Positions 1 to 10,455 of a DNA stretch of 64,000 nucleotides are shown here, one piece after another (the first letter of the stretch is position 1; every line of letters starts with the position of its first letter). The stretch covers positions 1 to 64,000 of the forward strand of contig JAFARC010000068.1 of NCBI GenBank assembly GCA_019245755.1, written 5' to 3'. The position numbers were made by a program, and so were the translations under genes. The DNA comes from Mycobacteriaceae bacterium (GTDB taxonomy: Bacteria; Actinomycetota; Actinomycetes; Mycobacteriales; Mycobacteriaceae). The notes under the pieces are model-generated. The model saw only the letters and a program-made list of their open reading frames with translations, was not told the origin of the DNA and did no database searches.

Positions 1-548
1 CGCATCAGCAAAGCCTATCCCGGTCGTGCCACCGACGATGACGGGCGGGTTGCACCCATGCAGTCCGAGGTCCAATTCCCACTCCCTTCACGCATCTAAG
101 TACTCCTGCCGACTCGGCCGACCGAGGGCAAGGTGGCACATCAGACAGCAAGATGCAGTGTGTCACGGTGCTCAGCCTTTCGGTTTGAGAAAACCGCAGA
201 TCACGTCCGTACGCCGCAGCACCAGAACAGGTTATGGCGCCTACGTCGATCGACGAGACCGCTACGTCGGCGCCAGACACGCCGCTACTTAAACCGACTA
301 ACTTGTTGAATAGCCGCAGGGCCACAACCAGGGACATCAACGGGCCGCGCCGGCTGACCAGCGCTTTTGTCAGCGGCAGCTGAATTTTCACCCCTGTGCT
401 GGCTTGGGCGCGCCACAGTGTTTTTCGCTGAGTCCACCATGCTGCACAAAACAGTTCACCAAAAAGCGTAAGGCGGCCTGGGGATCGCGACTCCTACCTG
501 TGAGAGCGGTCCACCCCGGGCCGTGACCACACAGAAAGGAACACATCA
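1..548. other. Gene-poor left edge
   Basis: I recognise no gene here. The stretch is less GC-rich than the rest of the window. One minus-strand reading frame (about 5-391, GTG start) has a hydrophobic N-terminus but no ribosome binding site or family signature that I can name, so it is not called. The last 30 bases hold the AGAAAGGA ribosome binding site of the following secreted-protein gene, so its promoter must lie in this segment. Confidence 0.5.
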
Positions 549-959
549 ATGGACACCACTCACAACACCAGCATGAAACGGCTCGCCTCGGCGGTGGGCA
601 TCGCCGCAGCCGCGGTGGCGACACCGGCTGTGCTGCTCGCCGGTGCCGGCACCGCACAGGCTGACGCCAGTCCAATTGCCAATTCCAACGGGAAAGTGGA
701 AGTCATCTACGCCAGTAACCCGTTTGGCTTGAACGCCAGCATCCTGGATGCCACCAACCCCGCCAATGTCACCGAACGCTGCCACTACCACTCCAACGGG
801 ACGGGCATAACGCCGGCAGATCCCTTCGACGCGGACGTCTTTCCCAACGGCCCCACACCGGTCAACCTGTTCATCCCGGGCATCCAGACCGGCGGCACAT
901 GGACCGTGACCGTGAGTTGTGACAGTGGCGGCGCGTTCAACTTCCCGGAGACATACTGA
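549..959 (+). CDS. Small secreted protein, tandem copy 1
   Basis: This 136-residue protein begins with a classic Sec signal peptide: KR at residues 10-11, a long Ala/Val core and an AQADA-type cleavage site near residue 39. The mature part is about 97 residues, holds two cysteines (ERCHYH and TVSCD) likely to form one disulfide, and contains the conserved segments ASNPFGLNAS and IQTGGTWTVTVSC. No catalytic motif is visible. A copy of identical length and nearly identical sequence lies at 1409-1819, and both have the same leader AGAAAGGAACACATCA before ATG. It looks like a mycobacterial small exported protein of unknown function, probably cell-wall associated or released. I am confident it is a real secreted protein; its function is unknown. 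Confidence 0.8.
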   Translation: MDTTHNTSMKRLASAVGIAAAAVATPAVLLAGAGTAQADASPIANSNGKVEVIYASNPFGLNASILDATNPANVTERCHYHSNGTGITPADPFDADVFPNGPTPVNLFIPGIQTGGTWTVTVSCDSGGAFNFPETY

Positions 960-1000
960 TCACAGCCCGCACGGAAGGTGCGCGCACGACACAGGCCACT

Positions 1001-1376
1001 GTGGCGGTGACGTCGCCGATTCATTCCGTGCCGCAGATCCGCGCCGGCGTCGTGGCCCTCGATGACCTCGACGCCCAAATAGCCGCGGCGGATGCGGCCC
1101 AGGCGCAGGCAGAACAGACCTGCAAGAACGAGCAACAAATCGCCGCCGATGTGCAGAACAACTTGACCAGCGCCGCCAACGAGAAGGCGGTCAGCGACCG
1201 CGACGCCGCGCAGCAGCGGCTAGTGGCCTTGCAAAACGCCCAGCGCGCCGCAGTGGCTGCCGCACAACGCGCTAAGCGCTCGAAACGACGCGCAGCGCGA
1301 TTTGGACCAGGCACAGAAGACCCTCGACGACGCCTCCGGACGGCACATCTCCCTGCACTCACAGAAGCACGGGTGA
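1001..1376 (+). pseudogene. Broken coiled-coil ORF between the two secreted paralogs
   Basis: Starting from GTG at 1001, the frame encodes an Ala/Gln/Glu-rich heptad-like helix (DDLDAQIAAADAAQAQAEQ, then more of the same) for about 90 residues. Near 1270-1285 the coding signal jumps by one base: the original frame turns into low-complexity Arg/Ser, while the shifted frame continues as RNDAQRDLDQAQKTLDD and stops at TGA 1374-1376. That is what a one-base indel in a coiled-coil gene would produce. The unshifted frame runs by chance into the next gene. The upstream start is uncertain and a sequencing error is possible. The original protein family is not recognised. Confidence 0.5.
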
Positions 1377-1408
1377 GCAGGGTTGCAACCAGAGAAAGGA
1401 ACACATCA

Positions 1409-1819
1409 ATGAACACCACCCACAACACCAGTAAAAAACGGCTCGCCTCGGCGGTGGGCATCGCCGCTGCCGCGGTGGCGACACCGGCTGCGCTGCTCGC
1501 CGGTGCCGGCACCGCACAGGCTGACGCGATCCCCGACGTCAACGGTAGCCCGCAAGTGGAAGTCCTCTACGCCAGTAACCCGTTTGGCTTGAACGCCAGC
1601 ATCGTGGATGGCACCAACCCTGGTGGCGTCACCGAACGCTGCCACTACCACTCCAACGGAGTTGGCACAACGCCGTCAGACCCATTCGACGCGGACGTGT
1701 TTCCCAACGGCCCGACACCGGCCAGCCTGTTCATCCCGGGCATCCAGACCGGCGGCACATGGACCGTGACCGTGAGTTGTGACCATGCCGCCCCGGTCAC
1801 TTTCCAGGAGATCTACTGA
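1409..1819 (+). CDS. Small secreted protein, tandem copy 2
   Basis: This is the second copy of the 549-959 gene: again 136 residues, with the same signal peptide (KKRLASAVGIAAAAVATPAA) ending in AQADA, the same two cysteines and the same central segments DPFDADVFPNGPTP and PGIQTGGTWTVTVS. Differences concentrate just after the cleavage site and at the C-terminus. I chose ATG 1409 and not the longer in-frame GTG at 1001, because the ribosome binding site and signal peptide align exactly with copy 1. It converges on fadB2. Divergence confined to the mature ends suggests duplication followed by specialisation. Function unknown. Confidence 0.8.
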   Translation: MNTTHNTSKKRLASAVGIAAAAVATPAALLAGAGTAQADAIPDVNGSPQVEVLYASNPFGLNASIVDGTNPGGVTERCHYHSNGVGTTPSDPFDADVFPNGPTPASLFIPGIQTGGTWTVTVSCDHAAPVTFQEIY

Positions 1820-1903
1820 TCTGCTGCGGTGAGTGTGCGAATGCGGACGGTGTGCGCGGCGTGTCAAGCGCGACACCGCACAGTCGAGGGCCTCAATAGT
1901 CGC

Positions 1904-2776
1904 TCAATAGTCGTAGAAGCCCTTGCCGGACTTCTTGCCGAGCATGCCGGCCTCCACCATCCGCTGCAGCAGCGGCGGCGCGCCGTAGTGCGGCTCCTTG
2001 AATTCCTCAAACATCTTATCCGCGATGAGTTTCAGCGTATCGAGGCCGACGAGATCCGAAAGCCGGAGCGGCCCCATCGGATGCGACAGGCCGGCCGTCA
2101 CCGCTTTGTCGATGTCCTCGACGGACGCGAAGCCGGCCTCGACCATCCGGATCGCCGACAGCAGATACGGCACCAGCAGCGCGTTGACGACGAAACCGGA
2201 GCGGTCGGTGCACCGCACCACCTGCTTGCCCAGCACCGAACCGGCGAACCGCTCGGTGCTGGCAACCGCCCCTTCGGAGGTCACCAGCGTGCTGACCAAT
2301 TCGACCAGCGGCAGCACCGGCACCGGGTTGAAGAAGTGCAAGCCCAGGACGCGGCCGGGGTTCTTGGTCGCGGCAGCCAATTTCATGATCGGGATGCTCG
2401 ACGTATTGGAAGCAAGCACTGCCTGCGGGCCGTCGATCACCCGGTCCAGTTCGGTGAAGATCTGACTCTTCACGGCCTCGTCCTCGATGACCGCCTCGAT
2501 AACCAGCTCGCGGTCGGCCATATCGGCGAGGTGGGTGGTGAATTTGAGCCGCGCGACGGCCTGGTCGCGCTCCCGCTCGGTGATCTTGCCCGCGCTGACA
2601 CCGCGCTCCAGCGACTTCACGATGCGAGCCCGGCCCGCGTTGACCAGCGCGTCGGTGGTCTCGAACACCAGCACCTCCACGCCGGCCCGCGCGGACACCT
2701 CGGCGATGCCGGCGCCCATCTGCCCCGCGCCGATGACACCTACGCGTTGGATCGCCCGTTCGGTCTCGTCGCTCAC
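1904..2776 (-). CDS. fadB2: 3-hydroxybutyryl-CoA dehydrogenase
   Basis: This is a soluble NAD(P)-dependent enzyme that interconverts 3-hydroxybutyryl-CoA and acetoacetyl-CoA in fatty-acid and butanoate metabolism. The 290 residues match the usual short monofunctional form. The Rossmann motif GAGQMG is at residues 16-21, SNTSS at 123-127, and the catalytic histidine is in LHFFNPVP near residue 147, with the C-terminal dimerisation domain ending in GKGFYDY. It lies 71 bp downstream of isocitrate lyase on the same strand, as in M. tuberculosis (Rv0467-Rv0468). A hairpin between them may make its expression partly independent. Its last bases contain a short direct duplication (CTCAATAGTCG twice) across the stop. 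Confidence 0.95.
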   Translation of the reverse strand: MSDETERAIQRVGVIGAGQMGAGIAEVSARAGVEVLVFETTDALVNAGRARIVKSLERGVSAGKITERERDQAVARLKFTTHLADMADRELVIEAVIEDEAVKSQIFTELDRVIDGPQAVLASNTSSIPIMKLAAATKNPGRVLGLHFFNPVPVLPLVELVSTLVTSEGAVASTERFAGSVLGKQVVRCTDRSGFVVNALLVPYLLSAIRMVEAGFASVEDIDKAVTAGLSHPMGPLRLSDLVGLDTLKLIADKMFEEFKEPHYGAPPLLQRMVEAGMLGKKSGKGFYDY

Positions 2777-2797
2777 CGCATCTCCTCACACAGCATC

Positions 2798-2828
2798 AGG
2801 CCCCGCCCAACATCGCCGGGCAGGGCCT
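2798..2828 (-). terminator. Hairpin between isocitrate lyase and fadB2
   Basis: An inverted repeat pairs AGGCCC with GGGCCT, and inside it GCCC with GGGC, around a short loop. It sits in the 71-bp gap downstream of the isocitrate lyase stop. There is no strong T-tract, so it may attenuate and not fully terminate. Confidence 0.5.
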
Positions 2829-2847
2829 GTGCTGTCAACTCAAAGGC

Positions 2848-4134
2848 TCAGTGGAACTGGCCCTGTTCGGTCGAGCCGGTCAACGCGGTCGTGGACGACA
2901 GCGGATCCACCGTGGTGGCGACCCGGTCGAAGTATCCCGCACCGACCTCACGCTGGTGCTTGGTCGCGGTGTAGCCGCGCTCCTCGGCCGCGAACTCGCG
3001 CTCCTGAAGCTCAACGTAGGCCGACATCTGGTTGCGGGCGTAACCGTAGGCCAGGTCGAACATCGAGTAGTTCAGCGCGTGGAAACCGGCCAGCGTGATG
3101 AACTGGAACTTGAATCCCATGGCCGCCAGCTCTTTTTGGAACTTGGCAATGGTCGAGTCGTCCAGGTGCTTCTTCCAGTTGAACGACGGCGAGCAGTTGT
3201 AGGCCAGCATCTGGTCGGGGTACTCGGCCTTCACCGCCTCGGAGAACTGCTTGGCGACCTCGAGGTCCGGCGTGCCGGTCTCCATCCAGATCAGGTCGGC
3301 GTACGGCGCGTAGGACTTGGCCCGCGCGATACACGGTTGGATGCCGTTCTTCGTGCGGTAGAAGCCTTCCGAGGTGCGCTCGCCGGTGATGAACGGGCGG
3401 TCGCGCTCGTCGACATCGGAGGTGATCAACGTGGCTGCCTCGGCGTCGGTGCGGGCGATCACGACGGTTGGCACATCGGCAACGTCGGCCGCAAGCCGCG
3501 CCGAGGTCAGCGTGCGGATGTGCTGCTGGGTCGGAATGAGAACCTTGCCGCCGAGGTGGCCGCACTTCTTCTCGGAGGCCAGCTGATCCTCCCAGTGCGA
3601 ACCCGCGACGCCGGCGGCGATCATGGCCTTTTGCAACTCGTAGACGTTCAACGCACCGCCGAACCCGGCCTCACCGTCGGCGACGATGGGCACCAGCCAG
3701 TTGTCCACCGACCGGTCGCCCTCCACCTTGGCGATCTCGTCGGCACGCAGCAGCGCGTTGTTGATCCGGCGCACCACCGTGGGCACGGAGTTGGCCGGGT
3801 AGAGGCTTTGATCGGGATAGGTCTGGCCCGCAACGTTGGCGTCACCGGCAACCTGCCAGCCGGAGAGGTAGATCGCCTTCAGGCCGGCACGGACCTGCTG
3901 AACGGCCATGTTGCCGGTCAGCGCGCCGAGCGCGTTCACCCACTCCATGTCGTGCAGCTGCTCCCAGAGGATCTCGGCACCGCGGCGAGCCAGCGTGTGC
4001 TCCTCGACCACCGTGCCCTGGAGCGCCACGACGTCCCCGGCGGTGTAGCCACGGGTGACGTCCTTCCAGCGCGGGCTGGTGTCCCAATCGTGCTGGATCT
4101 GTTCTGCGGTCTTCGGCTTCCCAACGGTGGACAT
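2848..4134 (-). CDS. aceA: Isocitrate lyase (ICL1)
   Basis: Cleaves isocitrate to glyoxylate and succinate, the first step of the glyoxylate shunt, needed for growth on acetate and fatty acids; in mycobacteria it also acts as methylisocitrate lyase. The 428-residue protein has the catalytic loop KKCGHL with Cys191 and the conserved ADGEAGFGG and [12 protein letters not shown] segments. I chose ATG 4134 over an upstream in-frame ATG because GAAGGAG sits four bases before it and the N-terminus then matches M. tuberculosis ICL1. It is transcribed from the 262-bp region upstream, opposite to its presumed regulator RamB located nearby. fadB2 follows downstream. Confidence 0.97.
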   Translation of the reverse strand: MSTVGKPKTAEQIQHDWDTSPRWKDVTRGYTAGDVVALQGTVVEEHTLARRGAEILWEQLHDMEWVNALGALTGNMAVQQVRAGLKAIYLSGWQVAGDANVAGQTYPDQSLYPANSVPTVVRRINNALLRADEIAKVEGDRSVDNWLVPIVADGEAGFGGALNVYELQKAMIAAGVAGSHWEDQLASEKKCGHLGGKVLIPTQQHIRTLTSARLAADVADVPTVVIARTDAEAATLITSDVDERDRPFITGERTSEGFYRTKNGIQPCIARAKSYAPYADLIWMETGTPDLEVAKQFSEAVKAEYPDQMLAYNCSPSFNWKKHLDDSTIAKFQKELAAMGFKFQFITLAGFHALNYSMFDLAYGYARNQMSAYVELQEREFAAEERGYTATKHQREVGAGYFDRVATTVDPLSSTTALTGSTEQGQFH

Positions 4135-4396
4135 GGGGCTCCTTCGTGTCTGCAAGCCGTCAGCGGGTGGCCGGCCTCGCCGGCTTGTTAACGCGTCAGC
4201 GGCTTCACTAATGTGCTAACTCAACGGTGCCACGACGCATATGTGCAGGTCCACTCATTTCAGGTGCCAATTTCAGCAATAAGGTTTCTCGATTGTGCAA
4301 AGCTTGCGAAGATAGCTATGTGCTTAACCGGTTCAGTAACTACTCTTCGGTAACTTCATATCCGCAGGTCAAAGGCGGGAATCGGGAGAAACGGGC
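4135..4396. promoter_or_regulatory. icl promoter region with candidate RamB sites
   Basis: This 262-bp gap upstream of isocitrate lyase is AT-rich for this genome. It contains the tandem near-repeat TGCAAAG (4296-4302) and TGCGAAG (4305-4311). TGCGAAG recurs in the ramB upstream region at 5282-5288. The corynebacterial RamB motif is built around TTTGCAAA, so these are plausible RamB half-sites. An AACCGGTT palindrome (4326-4333) and a direct repeat GTAACT (4336-4341 and 4350-4355) lie alongside and could bind another regulator. All site assignments are inference. Confidence 0.4.
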
Positions 4397-5194
4397 TCAG
4401 GACAGGGCGAAGATCGACGCGATCGCCTTGGCTTCGTCGCCGACCGAGTATGTGAGGGTTGTAACAGTCTTCTTAGCAAGCTCTTCGCCGAACTGGTCGG
4501 TCGAGCCGGCCGGGTAAATGTGGGCGAGAATCTCGAGTTTGTCTCCCAAAGCGATGGGCGCCTCGTGTTCGAGCGTGACTCGGATCGGTCCGCACAGCAA
4601 CTCCGGAGTGGCCGACAGATAGTCCTCGACGACGCTCCAGTACACCGAGTTGTTCACGTGGTCGAACAGGTCGATGTCGGTGAACCGGATCGGGTATTCG
4701 CGCACCTGGTCGGCGGTCTCGCGGGCGCCGGGCTTCAGGTAGGCCTTCCAGCGCAATCGATCGATCTTCGTGGTGCGTTGCAGACCCTCGAGGAAGTCGT
4801 CGGCGATGCGCGAGGGCATCTGGGTGTCCCGGTTGATGTTGATCCAGAACGCCTCGGATTCGATCAGGCCGCTGTTGCGGCCGTCGATGCGAACCCGCAT
4901 TTCACACCACCGGTTGGAGGTGCCCGAACACCAGCGGCGCAGCCGAAGCGTGTCCTGGAACACGATCGGCCGAATGAAATCGACCATGGTCCGGCGCACG
5001 ATCCACAGCGGGTGGGTCTCCTCGAAGCCCAGCTGGCGCAGCTGGTCCTGACCGATGTCCTGGATGTGACGGGCCGCGGCGTCCAGGCGCAGCCGGCCAT
5101 GGCGGTCGATGTCGGCAACCCTGAGCGGCCACTCCCGATCGAACACGTCGGGATGGCCGTCAAGGACCGGCATCATCACTTTGTCCAGGGCCAT
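4397..5194 (-). CDS. Acyl-ACP thioesterase-like protein
   Basis: A 265-residue double hot-dog-fold protein related to plant/bacterial FatA-type acyl-ACP thioesterases and corresponding to Rv0466. The first half carries HIQDIGQDQLRQLGFEETHP (41-60) and WIVRRTMV; the second half holds FTDIDLFDHVNNSVYW (171-186), where the Asp/His/Asn cluster is where FatA enzymes place catalytic residues. Predicted to be a cytosolic thioester hydrolase releasing fatty acid or a related acyl group; the true substrate is unknown. I placed the start at ATG 5194, preceded by GGGAG, not at the longer ATG 5260. It lies between isocitrate lyase and the divergent ramB, in the acetate/fatty-acid metabolism neighbourhood. 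Confidence 0.85.
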   Translation of the reverse strand: MALDKVMMPVLDGHPDVFDREWPLRVADIDRHGRLRLDAAARHIQDIGQDQLRQLGFEETHPLWIVRRTMVDFIRPIVFQDTLRLRRWCSGTSNRWCEMRVRIDGRNSGLIESEAFWININRDTQMPSRIADDFLEGLQRTTKIDRLRWKAYLKPGARETADQVREYPIRFTDIDLFDHVNNSVYWSVVEDYLSATPELLCGPIRVTLEHEAPIALGDKLEILAHIYPAGSTDQFGEELAKKTVTTLTYSVGDEAKAIASIFALS

Positions 5195-5281
5195 CGATTT
5201 CGTCTCCCGAGGTTGCTCCCTCGAAGCGCGATCATGCCAAACCGCTTCGCTGACTGCCACCGGCCGTTAACTTGCCAATGC

Positions 5282-5300
5282 TGCGAAGTCCTGCTTCACA
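5282..5300. promoter_or_regulatory. Inverted repeat in the ramB leader, possible autoregulatory operator
   Basis: TGCGAAG (5282-5288) and CTTCACA (5294-5300) form an inverted repeat with five bases between the arms and one mismatch, 19 bases before the ramB start codon. The left arm is identical to a sequence in the icl promoter region. RamB is known to regulate its own gene in related bacteria; that this is its site is inference. Confidence 0.4.
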
Positions 5301-5318
5301 TGCGAGTACGCTGTCCGC

Positions 5319-6730
<1,412 letters not shown>

Positions 6731-6734
<4 letters not shown>

Positions 6735-7273
6735 CGAGTGAACCGCGTATCCGTCCCGGCGGTTTCCGTGAGCTGGGATTGGTCAACTGGGCGATCAGCC
6801 GGCTCGCCGCGCGCACGATGCGGCTGCCGCAAGTGCACCTGTTCACGACGCTGGGCCAGCACAGGCGGCTGTTCTGGTCCTGGGTGCCGTTCGCGGCGGT
6901 ACTGCTGGCCTTCGGCAAGCTGCGACGACGCGACACCGAGCTGATCATTCTGCGGGTCGGGCAGCTGCGTGGCTGCGAATACGAGCTGCAACAACACCGC
7001 CGTATCGCCAAGCGCCGCGGCATAGACACCGAAACGCAGGCCAAGGTGTTCCAGGGCCCGCAGGCCGACGGTCTGTCCGCCCGGGACCGCGCCCTGCTCG
7101 GCGCGGTCGACGAACTCGTCGGCACGCGCACCCTCTCACCGGTTGCCTGGCGGTCGCTGTCCTCGTACCTGGACCAGCCGCAGATGATCGAATTTGTCAC
7201 GCTGGTAGGCCAATACGACGCGCTGGCCGCGACGCTGGCCGCGCTGAAGGTTCCGCTCGACTATCCGGAGTAG
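6731..7273 (+). CDS. Carboxymuconolactone decarboxylase/AhpD-like protein
   Basis: A 180-residue protein of the AhpD-like all-helical fold, corresponding to Rv0464c. The signature region is RRRDTELIILRVGQLRGCEY followed by ELQQH. It keeps one cysteine and the distal histidine but lacks the CxxC pair of peroxidase-coupled AhpD, so classic disulfide reductase activity is doubtful. The GTG start at 6731 overlaps the ramB stop (GTGA), implying translational coupling. A longer in-frame ATG at 6626 lies inside ramB and is unlikely. Function is unproven; members act as peroxidase partners or hydratase/decarboxylase-like enzymes. Confidence 0.8.
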
Positions 7274-7283
7274 GACACCGGCG

Positions 7284-7841
7284 TCAGATACCCAGGAGGT
7301 CTTTCAGGTCGTCGGCGTGTTCCTCTTCCTGTTCGAGGATCTTCTCGATGAGCCGCCGCGTCGTGGGATCACCGTCGCCGATCCACCGGATGATCTCCTG
7401 ATAGGTGGTGATCGCGATGCGTTCGGCGACCAGGTTCTCCTGCAGCATCCTGGTCAGGTCGGCGTCATCGACCGTGACGTACTCGGTGTGGCTGCGTTCT
7501 CTGAGGGTCCCGGGATTGAAGTCGGGGTCGGCGCCCAGCTGGCTTACGCGTTCGGCGGCCCACATAGCGTGCTGAAGCTCCTCGCCCGCGTGCTCGCGGA
7601 ACTCCGCGGCAACCTGTGCGCGATCCAGGCCGGTTGCTGCGATGGCGTGCTGGCTGTAGCGCAGATAGCAGACGATCTCGGTTGCGAGGACCTCGTTGAG
7701 GACATTGACCAACCTGTCGACGTCGATGGTGTTGCCGGCGGTGACAGCACCGCTTTCCATGTGCTTGCGGGCCTCTTCCCGAATTCTGTTGAGGTCGAGT
7801 GCGAATTGATTGGAGGAGTTGGTTGTCTGCGGGGTCACCAT
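7284..7841 (-). CDS. Bacterioferritin/ferritin-like di-iron protein
   Basis: A 185-residue four-helix-bundle protein. Carboxylate and histidine ligands typical of a ferritin-like di-iron centre are visible: VLATEIVCYLRYSQH in the first helix, EHAGEELQHAMWAAER in the second, a Glu/Thr-rich third helix (ENLVAERIAITTYQEIIR), and EQEEEHADDLKDLLGI at the C-terminus. This fits iron oxidation/storage or oxidative-stress protection in the cytosol. The start ATG is preceded by AGAAGGAC. It converges on the AhpD-like gene. It is not the canonical haem BfrA, because I see no Met haem ligand context, and it may not form a 24-mer. Confidence 0.8.
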   Translation of the reverse strand: MVTPQTTNSSNQFALDLNRIREEARKHMESGAVTAGNTIDVDRLVNVLNEVLATEIVCYLRYSQHAIAATGLDRAQVAAEFREHAGEELQHAMWAAERVSQLGADPDFNPGTLRERSHTEYVTVDDADLTRMLQENLVAERIAITTYQEIIRWIGDGDPTTRRLIEKILEQEEEHADDLKDLLGI

Positions 7842-7919
7842 GGTCCTTCTTTCTGGCGGGCTTCGGGCCGCCGGCGGTGGCGCGATACCCGTCTCGGGCA
7901 GCGGATAAACAGCCGCTGC

Positions 7920-8201
7920 TCAGAGATAGGCGACGGTGATCACGCACAGCGACAGGATCACGGGAAGGATCGGCAGTCCTAACAGAAACGCCGCCCACGG
8001 GTGCACGCGGCGGCGACGCAGCCGCCATCCGGCGATCCAGGACGCGGCGCCGGCCACCAGGCTGACTATCAGGATGATTACCGACCACGTGGCGGTGGTG
8101 GCGGTGGTGACGCCGATCGAGACGCCCACCAGCCACAGGATGTAGCCGATCAGTACACCGCCGATGGCGCCGACGACTGTCTCGGTTGACGACTGCGCCA
8201 C
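7920..8201 (-). CDS. Small integral membrane protein (Rv0463-like)
   Basis: A 93-residue protein with three predicted transmembrane helices: GAIGGVLIGYILWLVGVSI, then VIILIVSLVAGAASWIAGW, a basic loop WRLRRRRVHP, and a C-terminal helix FLLGLPILPVILSLCVITV. It starts just downstream of lpdC on the same strand (4-bp gap), so it is probably cotranscribed with it, matching the M. tuberculosis Rv0462-Rv0463 arrangement. No enzymatic motif is present. Function unknown. Confidence 0.8.
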   Translation of the reverse strand: MAQSSTETVVGAIGGVLIGYILWLVGVSIGVTTATTATWSVIILIVSLVAGAASWIAGWRLRRRRVHPWAAFLLGLPILPVILSLCVITVAYL

Positions 8202-8204
8202 GCG

Positions 8205-9599
8205 TCAGAGGTTAATCATGTGGCCCGCGAGGCCGTGGAAGCACTCCTGCAGTGCCTCGGACAGCGTCGGGTGCGTGTGGACGTTGCGGGTCAGCTCGTT
8301 GACGGTCAGGTCCCACTTCTGGGCCAGGGTCAGCTCGGGCAGCAGTTCGGAAACGTCCGGGCCGATCAGGTGGCCACCCAGCAGCTCGCCGTACTTGCCG
8401 TCGGCGACCAACTTGACGAATCCGGCGGTCTCACCCAGCCCGTGCGCTTTGGCGTTCGCGGTGAAGGGGAACTTGGCGACTTTGACGTCGAAGCCCTCGT
8501 CGCGGGCCTCCTGCTCGGTGAGCCCGAAGCTGGCCACCTGCGGCTGGCAGAACGTCGCCCGCGGCATCATGCGGTAGTCGCCCAGCTCCAACGTCTCTGC
8601 ACCGGCGATGGTTTCGGCCGCGACGACGCCCTGCGCCTCCGCGACGTGGGCCAGCTGCAGCAGGCCGGTGACGTCGCCGATCGCGTAGATGTGCGGCACG
8701 TTGGTGCGCATGCGTCCGTCGATACCGATGCCCTTGTGCTCGGTGAGCTGCACCCCGGCCGTCTCGAGGCCGTAGCCCTCGATGTTGGGTCGAAAACCGA
8801 TAGCCTGCAACACCTTGTCGGCCTTCAGATCCTCGGGCTTGCCGTCCTTGCTGACGCTCACCGTGACCTGTGCGCCATCATCCGTGATTCGCTCGACCTT
8901 GGTCCCGGTCAACATCTTCACACCCAGCCTCTTGAACTGCCTCTCGATCTCCTTGGAGACCTCGGCATCCTCGTTCGGCAGCGCACGCGGCAGGAACTCG
9001 ACGATGGTGACCTCCACACCGTAGTTGTGCAGCACATAACCGAACTCCATGCCGATCGCCCCCGCGCCGGCGATGATGATCGAGCCGGGGAGCTCCCGGG
9101 ACAGTATCTGCTCCTCGTAGGTGACCACGTTCTCGGACAGCGACGTGCCCGGGACCAGTTGGGTATGACTGCCGGTGGCGATGATCGCGTTTTCGAACGT
9201 CACGGTTTCGGTGCCGCCGTCGTTGAGCTCAACCGACAGCGTGTTGGCGTCTTCGAAGGTGCCGCGGCCGTGGATCTCGGTGACCTTGTTCTTCTTCATC
9301 AGGTAGTGCACGCCCGCGACCCGGCCGTCGGCGACCTTGCGGCTGCGGTCGAAGGCGACACCGTAGTCGAACGTCGCTTCGCCGTCGATGCCGAACGTTT
9401 TGGCCTGCTTGGTGAAGATGTGCGCCAGCTCCGCATTGCGCAGCAGCGATTTCGACGGGATGCAGCCGACGTTGAGGCATACGCCGCCCCAGTACTTGTG
9501 CTCGACGACTGCGGGGTTCAGCCCCAGCTGGGCAGCACGGATGGCCGCGACGTACCCGCCGGGACCGGCTCCGAGAACGACGACGTCATGGTGGGTCAC
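8205..9599 (-). CDS. lpdC: Dihydrolipoyl dehydrogenase
   Basis: The FAD enzyme (464 residues) that reoxidises dihydrolipoamide; E3 of pyruvate and branched-chain dehydrogenases and, in mycobacteria, part of the peroxynitrite reductase/peroxidase system with AhpD/AhpC/DlaT. FAD-binding [10 protein letters not shown] is at residues 10-19, the redox disulfide is C41/C46 in [13 protein letters not shown], the NAD motif is [10 protein letters not shown], and the C-terminal catalytic histidine lies in HTHPTLSE. It heads a minus-strand cluster with small membrane proteins on both sides. Length and motifs are typical, with nothing odd. Confidence 0.97.
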   Translation of the reverse strand: MTHHDVVVLGAGPGGYVAAIRAAQLGLNPAVVEHKYWGGVCLNVGCIPSKSLLRNAELAHIFTKQAKTFGIDGEATFDYGVAFDRSRKVADGRVAGVHYLMKKNKVTEIHGRGTFEDANTLSVELNDGGTETVTFENAIIATGSHTQLVPGTSLSENVVTYEEQILSRELPGSIIIAGAGAIGMEFGYVLHNYGVEVTIVEFLPRALPNEDAEVSKEIERQFKRLGVKMLTGTKVERITDDGAQVTVSVSKDGKPEDLKADKVLQAIGFRPNIEGYGLETAGVQLTEHKGIGIDGRMRTNVPHIYAIGDVTGLLQLAHVAEAQGVVAAETIAGAETLELGDYRMMPRATFCQPQVASFGLTEQEARDEGFDVKVAKFPFTANAKAHGLGETAGFVKLVADGKYGELLGGHLIGPDVSELLPELTLAQKWDLTVNELTRNVHTHPTLSEALQECFHGLAGHMINL

Positions 9600-9619
9600 A
9601 GGGCTTACCCTATCGGGGT

Positions 9620-10156
9620 CTAGCGGGGGATCCAGTGGAACGCGTAGGCGCCGTAGAGCGCGGCCGCGGCCGCGGTCGCGGCGAACGGCGACGACAAAAG
9701 AGCGATCGAGACCGCTGTGACCAAGGGTTTGCGCTCGACCATCGCCAGCAGCTGGGCGCCGAGGGTGCAGACGACGGTGAACATCAGCACCACGAAGAGT
9801 GCCGGCGTCTTATGAAGCGCGTGGAACCAGTAGTAGTAGAGCGCCAAGCCGATGAGCGCGGCCGGGATCCAGACGCCGATCACAACCGGGACGAACGTCC
9901 ACCGCTTGAGGTAGTGGTATTGCCCCGGCACCATCACCGGCTGCGCGGGCGGGGGCGGCGCGTCCAACGCCGCCTGTTGCGGCGGTGCCGGCGGCTGCGC
10001 GGTTTCGGGTGGCTCTACCGCGGTGGCGACGGCCTGCGGCCGCGCCGGTGGCGGCGCGGGCGGCGGTTCGGGGTCACGGGTGCGCGGTTCCAACGAATCG
10101 GGACGGGCCTCGAGGCTGGGCTGGGTGGCTGGGCCCGGGTCGACGGGCCTACGCAC
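9620..10156 (-). CDS. Proline-rich membrane protein (Rv0461-like)
   Basis: A 178-residue protein whose first ~75 residues are disordered and rich in Pro/Ala/Glu, followed by three hydrophobic helices ([40 protein letters not shown]; a C-terminal [20 protein letters not shown]). The N-terminal tail is likely cytosolic. It overlaps the upstream membrane gene by eight bases and lies 20 bp before lpdC, so the three probably share a transcript. Function unknown. The low-complexity tail varies between species and the exact start could be shorter. Confidence 0.75.
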   Translation of the reverse strand: MRRPVDPGPATQPSLEARPDSLEPRTRDPEPPPAPPPARPQAVATAVEPPETAQPPAPPQQAALDAPPPPAQPVMVPGQYHYLKRWTFVPVVIGVWIPAALIGLALYYYWFHALHKTPALFVVLMFTVVCTLGAQLLAMVERKPLVTAVSIALLSSPFAATAAAAALYGAYAFHWIPR

Positions 10157-10427
10157 CGCGGACCGCCTGGATCGCCACCAGCACGCCGAACCAGCCGGGG
10201 GCCAACGCCAGGATGAACGCGCCCAGCGCCGTTATCCAGCGACGCCCGGAGAACACAACCAGCAGCAGACCGACCACGCTGGGGATGCCGACCACCAGCG
10301 CGACCACCAGATCGGGCCGGATGGGCGCGGAGACCAGCAGCGTCGAGGCGATTCCGGCAACCATGCCGGCCGCCGTGCCAACCAGCATCGCGCTGGTCAG
10401 CAACCATGAGCGAGGCAGTGGTATCAC
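10149..10427 (-). CDS. Small hydrophobic protein (Rv0460-like)
   Basis: A 92-residue membrane protein with about three helices (WLLTSAMLVGTAAGMVAGIA; LVVALVVGIPSVVGLLLVVF; ALGAFILALAPGWFGVLVAI). I used GTG 10427, giving MIPLPRSW; a longer in-frame ATG at 10637 would run through the DUF779 gene and is rejected. It overlaps the next membrane protein gene and lies just downstream of the DUF779 gene, in the order found in M. tuberculosis. No functional motif is visible. Confidence 0.7.
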   Translation of the reverse strand: MIPLPRSWLLTSAMLVGTAAGMVAGIASTLLVSAPIRPDLVVALVVGIPSVVGLLLVVFSGRRWITALGAFILALAPGWFGVLVAIQAVRGA

Positions 10428-10455
10428 GGTTACGACAGTAGCGGCTGGGGCACCC

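Noticed and set aside
5..391. Minus-strand 128-residue frame at the left edge
   Set aside because: The N-terminus looks faintly plausible, but the rest is irregular, with no ribosome binding site or known family, so I did not call it as a gene.
2851..4191. 446-residue open frame antisense to isocitrate lyase
   Set aside because: It is a shadow of the high-GC minus-strand gene: Arg/Gly/His-rich, no family motif, while the opposite strand is unmistakably isocitrate lyase.
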